64,000 nt of DNA from the NCBI RefSeq assembly GCF_963678635.1, contig NC_087068.1:5107079-5171078 (forward strand), written 5' to 3'. This document shows positions 12,236 to 20,511 of this stretch, one piece after another (the stretch's first letter is position 1; the number at the start of each line of letters is the position of its first letter). Under the pieces are notes generated by a model. It had not been told where the DNA came from, searched no databases, and saw only the letters and a list, made by a program, of their open reading frames with translations. Origin of the DNA: Symsagittifera roscoffensis (Eukaryota; Xenacoelomorpha; Acoela; Convolutidae). The translations under genes and the position numbers were made by a program.

Positions 12236-12648
12236 TACTGGCAGAGGAGAAGATGAGACACCGCGTCAGGGAGCTACAAACAGATCCCTCCTCAGGAACG
12301 TACAACTTGGATGAACAAGAAGTTCAAGGAGGTGAAGAACTTGAGGAAATTGCGGTATCGAGGAAACCACTCAGGGAACTATCATGCAATTCAAATGTCA
12401 GAACAAATCTGGTGCCATAAGATGATATGAAAATCGTGAAGAGGATAATATGCGTGAAGTTGAATGATGACATCCACAACCCTGGGGAAACGAATGGACA
12501 GATCATGGCACTAGAGGAACATGTCAGAGCGAGATATAGGCTGTCGGACCTGATAAGAGCCCAAAAGAATGACAAGATGACAAGTAACCTCTCCAAATGG
12601 ATCCGGACGGAATACAAGGAGAAAGGGGAACGCGAAGAAGACAGCTAA
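12163..12648 (+). pseudogene. pol: Acidic linker between RNase H and integrase
   Basis: Two pieces in one frame, 12,163-12,420 and 12,427-12,648, separated by TAA 12,418. The first is very acidic (CEEWDEDWENSSDDQD). The second contains RYRLSDLIRAQKNDKMT, which belongs to the N-terminal extension of integrase. It ends at TAA 12,646 and the same frame resumes immediately as integrase. Confidence 0.7.
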
Positions 12649-12654
12649 AATATC

Positions 12655-13530
12655 TTGAGCCAGTTCTACAAAGAAAAGAAAGATTTACTCTATCACACGG
12701 CTGACGGGGTGGTAGCGTGCAAGAGAAAAGATGAGGAGAAGATATTACACAAGCACAACCTCATCATATTACCACAATTGTATCAGACGGAGGTTTTATT
12801 CAGATCGCACGATCAGATGGGGCACCAGGGGATAGACAAAGTGCAACAGAAAATACTTCACAGGTTTGATTGGCCAGGATTGAGGAAAGCTTGCGAGAGA
12901 TGGGTGAATGCATGCCTGGCATGCCTGCAGGTAAAAGACCCAAGGAAGATGAAGTTCCCACTCAAGTCCGTTGAGAGCTCGGAGTTCAACGAGGTGGTAC
13001 CGATAGACCATCAAAAGATCTGCATGACGGAGTCGGGATACAACCAGATACTGGTTATAATAGATCACTTCACAAAGTTGGCGGAAGCAGTTCCGTGTCA
13101 GACAGCCTCAGCAGAGGAAACTTGTTACCACCTCATAACGCATTGGATATCACGATACGGCTCTCCAATGACTTTTCAGTCAGACAACGGCAAAGCCTTT
13201 GTGGGGGACTTGACAAAGGAGTTGATGAAGAGGTCACACATTGCTCAAGCACACTCGACAACCTACCATCCTCAGACCAACGGGCTGGTAGAGAAACAGA
13301 ATAGAACGTTGGTGAATATGTTGAGGGTATACTGCTCAAGATACATGACGGACTGGGATAAATATCCGCAAGTCGTGGGGGCCTACAACAGTACGCAACA
13401 CTCAACAACGGGCATCAGTCCTTTCATGATGTTGACGGGCAGGGAGAGAGCAATGCCTCTGACATTCTTTTACCCGGAATACGAAGGGAAGGGGACGTCG
13501 CCTCAAGCTTACGTGACAGAAGCGATCTGA
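12655..13530 (+). pseudogene. pol: Integrase, zinc-binding and catalytic core
   Basis: The HHCC zinc-binding domain is visible as SHDQMGHQGIDK followed by CERWVNACLACLQVK. The catalytic core shows the DDE triad: PIDHQKIC (first Asp), MTFQSDNGKAF (second Asp) and TNGLVEKQNRTL (Glu), with YHPQTNG as the usual neighbour motif. It inserts element DNA into chromosomes in the nucleus. The frame is interrupted at TGA 13,528, and the C-terminal domain continues in the same frame. Confidence 0.93.
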
Positions 13531-13581
13531 AGACAGCAGAAGCTAAACGAACTCTGCAGGAGGAACACTGCGCAAGCACAA

Positions 13582-14127
13582 ATGAGACAGCGCAAGAAAT
13601 ACGATGAAAAGATATTACAGGCGAAGCCATATGAAGTGGGCCAGTACGTAATGGTCTTCCAGAATGTCATACCGCCCAAAGGGGCAAAGAAACTACTTAA
13701 GAAATGGAGAGGACCATTCATGATAACGGAAGTACATCAACAAGGACGGTTCTACCGCTTGAGTACGGGGCGAGCAGCACATTATGAAAATCTGAAGACT
13801 CATGTCCCATCCCCAGAGGACTGGTGTATACCACAGGACATGGAGGGACTTAAGTACCTACTGGTGGAGCCAGCGTGTGAAGTGAATGAAAGAGGCACCA
13901 GAGAGAAAAATGTTGGCAACGAGAACTTGAGTTTGGACGACAATGAAAAGATAGAAGCGGACTCCGAGGCGGAATCCTTTTTGGAAGAAGACTGGAACGA
14001 TCCGGAACAAGGTGAGGTGCCGAAGTGGACAGAACCAGACTTGTCAATACCAGCGGGCACAAGGAGTGGCAATCGCAAACGGACAGACATGAGGTACAAC
14101 AGGTACGGAGACGATTCCACGAGATAA
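13582..14127 (+). pseudogene. pol: Integrase C-terminal GPF-type domain and acidic tail
   Basis: Contains VGQYVMVF and KKWRGPFMITEV, with GRFYRLSTG, the GPY/F module found after the catalytic core in many Ty3/gypsy integrases and linked to multimerisation and target choice. It ends in an acidic tail and a basic patch (SGNRKRTDMR). TAA 14,125 closes the frame, though it is readable on to TGA about 14,198. The macro-like ORF begins in the next frame within a few bases. Confidence 0.82.
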
Positions 14128-14128
14128 T

Positions 14129-14785
14129 TTGGACCCAGCACCATCGACGGGGACGTCGATAAATTTTTTTGTCCGGGGAGTGGGGGTAGGACTTACCCAC
14201 ACTGAAAATTTGATGATAAAGAAACTCAGGGAAGTGAGAGAAACGAGCGGACTGGAATTGGATGGGGAGGAGACCGAGCCTACCATAGGACGGAATTTCA
14301 AAACGATTTTTGAAATACCCAACGAAATCTCGGAGAACATCCTGATAACGTATAGCGACTTCATTCTGTCAGACAGGACTAGCGCAATCTGTATCACGGT
14401 GGACATGAGTTTCAAATCAAGACTGGAGGCCGACTTCAAGAGAGAATACCAGAACGTGGAGTTTCTGTTTAGACAGAGACCGGGGCTGGGAGGAATGGCT
14501 GCGCTTCCACCATCAGTAGCACAAGTCCCAGGCAAATACCTGTGCTTCTTGGTGACGAGGGTTAGTGAAAGGAACACGATCGATCCTGAACACGTGATGT
14601 TGGCACAAACGAAACTGCGGGACTTCATGATCGAAAGCAAAATAACAGAGGTTTCAATGCCGGTCTATGACCCGAACAGGGGCAACCTGAGCCCAAGGGA
14701 ACTATATACTATCCTACACGTGGTCTTCGCGGAAACGGAGATAATGGTACATCTGCACAAGAAATACTACCTGAGTATCGCCTAA
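14129..14785 (+). CDS. Macro-domain-like accessory protein
   Basis: Open from TTG 14,129; the first ATG is 14,213. From about residue 67 the order of elements follows the TARG1/ALC1-type macro fold: a strand (NILITYSDFI), SAICITVDMSFKSRLEADFK where the family has SLAHCxSEDxxMGxGIAxxFK, a strand CFLVTR, a helix, VSMPVYD where the family has LSMPRIG, and a final helix and strand (LHVVFAETEIMVHLH). Family members bind ADP-ribose and some remove it from proteins. The catalytic Lys and Asp of TARG1 do not appear kept, so binding or a degenerate role is more likely than hydrolysis. It lies directly after integrase on the same strand. Fold assignment is from motif order only. Confidence 0.5.
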   Translation: MDPAPSTGTSINFFVRGVGVGLTHTENLMIKKLREVRETSGLELDGEETEPTIGRNFKTIFEIPNEISENILITYSDFILSDRTSAICITVDMSFKSRLEADFKREYQNVEFLFRQRPGLGGMAALPPSVAQVPGKYLCFLVTRVSERNTIDPEHVMLAQTKLRDFMIESKITEVSMPVYDPNRGNLSPRELYTILHVVFAETEIMVHLHKKYYLSIA

Positions 14786-15217
14786 GTCAGGTATATGGGG
14801 GTCTTGGTACAGAAAGGTAAAAGGATCTTAAAAGTGATTGGCATGACAATCAAATTTTAAATGATTGATGGTGCTAAAACATAAAATGAATCTTCATGAT
14901 TTTAGAAAACTTTCAATTGAACTTTTTTAGTAGAACGAAAAGCATAAGGTTTTAACTATAATGGCAGGGGGTTTTAGGTTAGGAACATAGCATGATAGTC
15001 TAAAACTCAAGTGTTATTTTCAGATTGATTTGGTAAAGTCAAATTGACTACCCAACTACACTCAATTGAAAGAAAAAGAAGTTCTTGAACGAACACACAG
15101 TTGAACAACACTTGAAGAAGTTAATTCTCAAGTACTCAAATTGGTACGCTAATTCTCAAGTGGTACGCTAATTCTCAAGTGGTAAGGTAATTCTCAAGTG
15201 GCAAGGTAATTCTCAAG
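14786..15217 (+). other. Non-coding gap with about 19-20-bp tandem repeats
   Basis: AT-rich gap between the macro-like ORF and the coiled-coil ORF. The word AATTCTCAAG recurs at 15,123, 15,151, 15,170, 15,189 and 15,209, mostly spaced by GTGGTACGCT-like sequence. This is a small tandem repeat just upstream of the next ORF. Confidence 0.7.
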
Positions 15218-16126
15218 TTGGTACGTGAGCAAGATCATCCAGAAATAATGGCAGATCGATTTTGGAAGTCTATGCCCGCGGATCTGAAGAAGCCCACGCT
15301 TGATGAGCAATACAGACGCCTGAGGGATCTGGATTACACCCAAGTGGATGAGAGAATGGCGGTGATGCTGAACACCATCTTTCAATTGGAAGAGCAGGGC
15401 GAATGCCGGGAGTCTGCAACCGAAGCGGTTCTAATGGTCGGCTACACCACTGAAGGAATATCCAACCAAGAGCAAACCAGATGGCTGTTCTGGAATGTGG
15501 ATGGAGGAGTGAGGGGATTCGACTTGGCGAGGAACCCTGGCTTGAGCAACAACACCGAGTATGGCGCAGGTGTGTTCCCACTACCGATCAGACCATCAGC
15601 AAGATCAGCGGGCCAGAGTACGAGTAAGACATCATCGATGACGCGAGCGCAACAAAAAAGAGAAGCGTATCCGGACCTCAGTACTCTGAAGAGAGAACTT
15701 GAGAGGACACAGAGGGAGAGGAACAAGGCGAACCTCGACCGGGATCAAGCGAAGCTCGAGAGAGATCAGGCGAATCTGGAGCGAGATCTGGCGGTCGTCG
15801 AAAAGGACCAAGCGCGGAGGGAACTTGATATGCTGAAGGCCGAGCATCTGCAAGAACAAAGGGTGCGAGAGAATGCCGCGAATTGTGAACAGCTGAAGTC
15901 GGATCTTGAGAGAATCCAGCAACGACAACGCGAGCTCGATATGCAAAAGGGAGCCAGGCCCAAGGAGCGAATGGTTACCGGCTCAAGACCAGAGTCACGT
16001 ATGGAGGTGAACGAAGCTCCCATATCGAAGAGACGGTTTAAATTTGACCGCGCGGCTCAGGAACATATGAATGAGGGGTTGGAGGTATGGATACCGACTG
16101 AGTCAAGTCCTCCCTGCGTGGCCTAG
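15218..16126 (+). CDS. Coiled-coil accessory protein, function unknown
   Basis: Open from TTG 15,218; the first ATG is 15,248. Residues 1-90 are a small alpha-rich domain (RFWKSMPADLKK, YRRLRDLDYTQ) that I do not recognise. A Ser-rich linker follows, then a heptad-repeating coiled coil at about residues 150-230 with the 7-residue unit RDQAKLE repeated four times in variants. The C-terminus is basic. Such a protein could oligomerise or be structural, like a capsid-associated or tether protein; that is inference. It ends at TAG 16,124. Confidence 0.55.
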   Translation: MVREQDHPEIMADRFWKSMPADLKKPTLDEQYRRLRDLDYTQVDERMAVMLNTIFQLEEQGECRESATEAVLMVGYTTEGISNQEQTRWLFWNVDGGVRGFDLARNPGLSNNTEYGAGVFPLPIRPSARSAGQSTSKTSSMTRAQQKREAYPDLSTLKRELERTQRERNKANLDRDQAKLERDQANLERDLAVVEKDQARRELDMLKAEHLQEQRVRENAANCEQLKSDLERIQQRQRELDMQKGARPKERMVTGSRPESRMEVNEAPISKRRFKFDRAAQEHMNEGLEVWIPTESSPPCVA

Positions 16127-16149
16127 AGACACAACCGATACGTCCATTG

Positions 16150-17514
16150 ATGGACGTCGCACTGCCTGGGTATACCCCGAGTTCAACCCCGAGCAGCAGT
16201 CAGGTGAGCGGCAGCTCATCACGTCTGAAAGAATTGAACGAGAGACTACAACTAAGAAATCGTGAGAGTCCAGCAAGAGTGGAGCTACCCCCGACGTGGA
16301 GGGAGCAACCGATCAGGAATGTGGTGATCTCAAGCTACAAGAAGAACACGGAGGGCAGGTACCACAGGCACAATCGCATGGATTGGAGCACGGCACAAAG
16401 AGTCAGGAGGGATTGCTTCCATGACGCGGCTTGGGTGGAATACCTCACGCAGCCACGTGTACCAGAGGGTGCGGTTCATCTAATCATAGGGGACAGCCTG
16501 CTGCGGGTGCTGGCCCGGATTCAATCACATTGGCAAACGGGGATCTTGAGTTTCGCTGGAGCAGCGATGCCACAGATATTGGCATCACTTGAGATGCTAG
16601 GGATGGCGAGAGTATATACGGTGACTCTAATGATCGGGACGAATGACGTGTCCAGGAAGGAGTCAAGGAAGGTGATGAGGCTACACGACAAGATGAGCTG
16701 CATCCTGGAGGAATTGCGGTTTCAAATGGATTCTGCCATTCTCACGGTGTGTACCATTCCCTACAACATGAAGGTGGACCAAGACGCGATGGAAATGAAC
16801 ACGAAGGTGCGAAACTTGAACGAAGTAATCAGGCAAATACATCAAAGGAGTGTCATTCCCGTTGGATTGCTGGACGTAGCGGAGCAGATGGAGCGATTTG
16901 TTTTCCCCGACAATGCATCCTCAGACGGGATCCATTTTGACAGGCCTAGGGGAGTGGAATGGTTGAATGATGTCTTCCAAAGGCACATAAGCGCGTTGGA
17001 GGCAGAATTGCTGGAGACGGCCCAATTCACATTCGGACCACCTCCAAATCCACCTCTCCTTGCCTCAAGAACTTTATCCAGTCGCCTGGTGGCGACGGAC
17101 GACTCTAGAGAGAGCTCGAGGAGCAGCCGGACCAGATTACCAGGTGCCGCACCGATGAAGGCCGAGGAAGCAACGTCGTCAACACCCCAGAGTTTGGTAG
17201 TGTCCTCGGTGATAGTGGTGGAGAGCAAGAGGGTCGAGAGACCGGCGGAGACCAGTCGGTCGAGATATCTGGAGAAGGTAAAGGAGCTGGACTTGGAAGA
17301 CCTGGAATGCAGACAAGAGTTGGCGGAAGCTCTGGGTCTCGAGCGAGTGTCACATGAGGACTTGAGTAGACACCAGTGCGTGGACTGGTTGAAGGCTCAC
17401 GAGACGCATTTCTTAAGAGCAAGAATAATGGAGACGGCGGATCTGACTGAGATTCTCACAAAATCAGTCATGGGACCTATCAATTACAGGCCTCTCTACT
17501 GTTTGCGGGAATGA
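16150..17514 (+). CDS. SGNH-hydrolase-like protein in a retroelement
   Basis: The ATG at 16,150 is the first in frame. Counting from one codon upstream, block I is LIIGDSLLRVL (Ser about 117), block II is a Gly in SFAGAA (about 138), block III is LMIGTNDVSR (Asn about 166) and block V is SSDGIHFD (Asp 260, His 263). All four SGNH residues are therefore present, in order and at normal spacing for the GDSL/SGNH esterase fold. About 100 residues precede the domain and 170 low-complexity and charged residues follow. Esterase domains are known in some LINE-type elements but are unusual beside Ty3/gypsy pol. The substrate is unknown. The stop overlaps the next ATG as ATGA. Confidence 0.72.
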   Translation: MDVALPGYTPSSTPSSSQVSGSSSRLKELNERLQLRNRESPARVELPPTWREQPIRNVVISSYKKNTEGRYHRHNRMDWSTAQRVRRDCFHDAAWVEYLTQPRVPEGAVHLIIGDSLLRVLARIQSHWQTGILSFAGAAMPQILASLEMLGMARVYTVTLMIGTNDVSRKESRKVMRLHDKMSCILEELRFQMDSAILTVCTIPYNMKVDQDAMEMNTKVRNLNEVIRQIHQRSVIPVGLLDVAEQMERFVFPDNASSDGIHFDRPRGVEWLNDVFQRHISALEAELLETAQFTFGPPPNPPLLASRTLSSRLVATDDSRESSRSSRTRLPGAAPMKAEEATSSTPQSLVVSSVIVVESKRVERPAETSRSRYLEKVKELDLEDLECRQELAEALGLERVSHEDLSRHQCVDWLKAHETHFLRARIMETADLTEILTKSVMGPINYRPLYCLRE

Positions 17515-18269
17515 ATAACCACCTGCATGCGACTGGGTTTCTTGAGCAGCTCAAGGGTGATGAACCGGCGCCGAAGAGAATCTGGGAAGCTATCCACACG
17601 TTATTTGCAGCGATCAATGAGGTACAGGAGAACGTTACCTCGCGGTTTGGATCTAAGACAAGAGTGGTGTTCACGACGTCCCCAGGGTACGCGAGCATGC
17701 CTCCCGCTCTGCAGTTTTTGTATGCGGTCTTGATCTTAATAGCCGAGGGGAATGCATGGCGGATCCTGATGGCAGCTCCCAATCGGGAGTTGGAACCGAA
17801 GAACTTGAGGCTTCGCAAGTCAGAACTGGCGGCGGCGTGGGCGGATGTGTTCCACGCGTTGAGGGGCTCCCACGAATTAGCGGATATCCTCATTGTGTTG
17901 GACGAGGTCCTCTTGCTGGAGATATCGAACTTCGCCAGACAACTCAAGTTCAGTCCGGTTATAGGGGACGACCATCCAATAATAACTCACCTGACGGCTA
18001 GTTTGTGGTTTCGAAGCATGGACTTGACTATCACAAGCTCCACCAGTAAGTCGAGGGGACCGAGCAATGAAAGAAAGAACGTGGCTGCAACAGAGAAGCA
18101 ACTGGAGTCGATGGTGTATCGATTGACGCAAGAAAGAGGCAGGTGGCCGTTCCTGACTCCAAGGCTGGAAAACGCTATGGAGAACACGAATGAGAATGCC
18201 CCACCTCTTTTGAAGCAAACTGGAGTTTTCTTGAGGAGCAGTTGGAAGTGGCCGAGAATAGGGAGATGA
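17511..18269 (+). CDS. Accessory ORF, unrecognised
   Basis: The ATG at 17,511 overlaps the preceding TGA (ATGA), which fixes a plausible start. The protein is 252 residues with hydrophobic helices (LQFLYAVLILIAEGNAWRIL, about 68-87) and another at VLDEVLLLEISNF, then a basic Ser/Arg-rich stretch. No known domain is recognised. Its end also overlaps the next ATG by four bases, so it sits in a run of coupled ORFs. It may instead be the middle of one long protein separated by frameshifts. Confidence 0.5.
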   Translation: MNNHLHATGFLEQLKGDEPAPKRIWEAIHTLFAAINEVQENVTSRFGSKTRVVFTTSPGYASMPPALQFLYAVLILIAEGNAWRILMAAPNRELEPKNLRLRKSELAAAWADVFHALRGSHELADILIVLDEVLLLEISNFARQLKFSPVIGDDHPIITHLTASLWFRSMDLTITSSTSKSRGPSNERKNVAATEKQLESMVYRLTQERGRWPFLTPRLENAMENTNENAPPLLKQTGVFLRSSWKWPRIGR

Positions 18270-18658
18270 CAGTGACCAGGTTCGTCACAGCTGCAAACGA
18301 GGTCACAATCGGAGGATTCTGGAGGGAGCACGCAAAGGGCGAGCTGAAGACGAGAAGGGATTACGAGATTCTTGAGTTCTTGAGTCCTTGTTGGGGAAAG
18401 GGGTTCATGGCTGGAGTGTTTGGTGCAAAGGAGACCATCTTTGGAGCCTTTGTACAAGAAATCCTGAGCATGCCCATCAGCCTGTTGTTGGCACTGTACC
18501 TAGTTTACCCGAGGTACCTATTCAACATGGGTCCAGCGTACATGTTCAGTCGGGGTGTGGAAACACTCCGGATTGACGGGTATCTGGGACTGGTGCTCCT
18601 GAGCCATGGTGAACTGGTGTCATTTCATGGACTAACGAAATATGGGGAGCCCTGTTGA
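18266..18658 (+). CDS. Small accessory ORF with a hydrophobic segment
   Basis: The first ATG in this frame is 18,266, inside ATGA with the previous stop. It encodes 130 residues. A hydrophobic run of about 20 residues (SMPISLLLALYLVYPRYLF) could be a membrane segment or a buried helix. No family is recognised. The stop TGA 18,656-18,658 shares its A with the ATG of the next ORF (TGATG). Confidence 0.45.
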   Translation: MTVTRFVTAANEVTIGGFWREHAKGELKTRRDYEILEFLSPCWGKGFMAGVFGAKETIFGAFVQEILSMPISLLLALYLVYPRYLFNMGPAYMFSRGVETLRIDGYLGLVLLSHGELVSFHGLTKYGEPC

Positions 18659-20154
18659 TGGGGAAAACCCACTCGAGCATTGACACCTACTCATTTAAGT
18701 GTGCTGCAGGGCTAAAGACGCTGCTAGTGCAGTACCTCCTGATGCAGAACCGACACATGACTGGTGAGGAAAAGAATCCGAAGACGAGAGATGAATGGAT
18801 GAAAGTGAAAGGGGGCATGCATCTGCTGACAGACCTGTGCCTAGCGATGAGATCGGATCCTATGGGTATAATCCGAGGGCTGGAGGAGGTCGTAATCTGC
18901 ATTTATGGTCCGGCCGTGACATACGCGTTTCCAGATTCTCTAGTGACGGCTTATCGCAACTCCGTGACACACTTCAGCCTCATAACTGTACTGGATGGGA
19001 CGACGCTCAACTGGTGTACGCAGGAGGTGCTGAGGGCACAAATGAGTAACACGGTACTCTTCGGAAAAGTGAAAGATCAAGAGTTGATGGTGTACAATTT
19101 CCGAGGGCAACTACAGTGTAGGATGGGAGGTAAACGCAAAGGTCCCATCGAAACTTATCCCAAGTTCTGGAATCTGAATCCCCTGACGGCGAGTGGACAA
19201 GAGGTCTTGAGGATTACCGCGTGGAAGAAGAGCTTCGAGTTGGTGAAAAGGGAGCTGGAGATAATACTGGAGAAGGAAATCTTGCCAACAACCATTCCAG
19301 AGTTCCCAACGGTAAGGAGAATGACCCTGGGAATGAACAGTTCCCTGGTGGTCCCATCCCTGTTCGCGAGAGCAGCGGCGGAAGGGCAGCAAAGGGAATT
19401 CACCGATAGCTGGGATCCCCTATTCATCGGCTACACTGCAGCGGTCTATTTTCACACCTGTGAAATAAAAATAAACTCCTGGACGACCCAAGCGAAGAAG
19501 ATGAGAGGCTCCCTGCCCCCAAAATTCGAGATACGAGAGGTCTTGAGAAAGCTTGAACGGGCGGGTTTGGAGAACATGTTGCCGGTGTGGGACGATGGCA
19601 GGATGATCGTGGAAGAAGGACACATTGCACTAAAAGACGAGATGAAGTTTGCCACGAGAAGATACCGGGCACTTAACGGACTGGAACAGGTGGAGATGAG
19701 TCAGGAGGGGAAGGAGCTGGATGCAGCAGGCCCGTTGTATGTGGCTCTGACGGAATACAAGAAACCGGATCCGACGACACCATCACCCCTGTCGGTGGGC
19801 ACCCCTGGAGATAAGAGAAGCGGCCCTGTAGAAGATCGGTTCAGGAGAATCTTTGGGAGAAGAAGAGTCGAATCAGGAGAAGAAAGCATGGATGAGACTC
19901 TCAGCGAGGCAGGTGAGGATATGGAAGTGGGGAACACGCGCGAACCAAAACCATCAGAGGAGGAATTCACCACTCAAGAGCTGTTGAAGGATCTGAGCGG
20001 AGAAAATTGGGCAGACACTCCCACACCACCTCTGACCTCATCTCCCCGCAAAAATCTAGAGCTGCAACTGATGAGTGAGACTTCCAATATGGGAATGATA
20101 CTCCAGAAGAAAGGGAGAAGAATACCTTCGAGGGAAACAAGACCGTGTTCCTAG
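18658..20154 (+). CDS. Large accessory ORF, unrecognised, C-terminus frameshifted
   Basis: The ATG at 18,658 overlaps the previous stop as TGATG. The protein is 498 residues. The first 360 look globular, with alternating hydrophobic and charged segments (VICIYGPAVTYAFPD, LFIGYTAAVYFHTCEIKI). The last 140 are Pro/Ser/Glu-rich and probably disordered. The acidic tail leaves frame near 20,090, and its likely continuation is listed next. The layout (ordered body, acidic tail, third in a coupled series) would suit a structural or particle protein, but nothing identifies it. Confidence 0.5.
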   Translation: MGKTHSSIDTYSFKCAAGLKTLLVQYLLMQNRHMTGEEKNPKTRDEWMKVKGGMHLLTDLCLAMRSDPMGIIRGLEEVVICIYGPAVTYAFPDSLVTAYRNSVTHFSLITVLDGTTLNWCTQEVLRAQMSNTVLFGKVKDQELMVYNFRGQLQCRMGGKRKGPIETYPKFWNLNPLTASGQEVLRITAWKKSFELVKRELEIILEKEILPTTIPEFPTVRRMTLGMNSSLVVPSLFARAAAEGQQREFTDSWDPLFIGYTAAVYFHTCEIKINSWTTQAKKMRGSLPPKFEIREVLRKLERAGLENMLPVWDDGRMIVEEGHIALKDEMKFATRRYRALNGLEQVEMSQEGKELDAAGPLYVALTEYKKPDPTTPSPLSVGTPGDKRSGPVEDRFRRIFGRRRVESGEESMDETLSEAGEDMEVGNTREPKPSEEEFTTQELLKDLSGENWADTPTPPLTSSPRKNLELQLMSETSNMGMILQKKGRRIPSRETRPCS

Positions 20155-20356
20155 GGACTCTGGATGAGGACGCTAAAGAGAATTCTTGAGTGAGTTCAAT
20201 CGAGACGTGAATGACGAGATCACACTAGAAGATTTCAAGGAAGAACTGTGGGACACAGTGGTGAAGTTTGGAGAACCTGTCCTGATGGGGACGGGTCTGG
20301 AGGAAAAAGCTAGAGGAGAACTGCTGGGCAAGATGGTCAAGTTGAGAAAGGCATAA
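20090..20356 (+). pseudogene. Frameshifted C-terminal end of the preceding ORF
   Basis: Two short open stretches in other frames continue the acidic, helical character. One reads DTPEEREKNTFEG to TLDEDAKENS (about 20,100-20,187). The second begins near 20,177 with EFNRDVNDEI and ends VKLRKA at TAA 20,354-20,356. Good amino-acid quality on either side of two frame changes suggests single-base indels in one original gene. Confidence 0.5.
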
Positions 20357-20511
20357 CTGAAGACCAAAGGAACCGAATGTAAAGACAGCTCTACTCTGAA
20401 ACAAAAACTGTCAATAAAATAATTGAAAGTGTAAGGGGGATAAAGTCGAAACTAGTAATATAATTAAAAGTACTAATATCCTTAAGGCTCGAGCAGGGGG
20501 GAGTTCAAGAG

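Noticed and set aside
7366-14127. Alternative genetic code or stop-codon reassignment
   Set aside because: All three stop codons occur, the host genes use normal stops, and frameshifts also occur, so decay is simpler.
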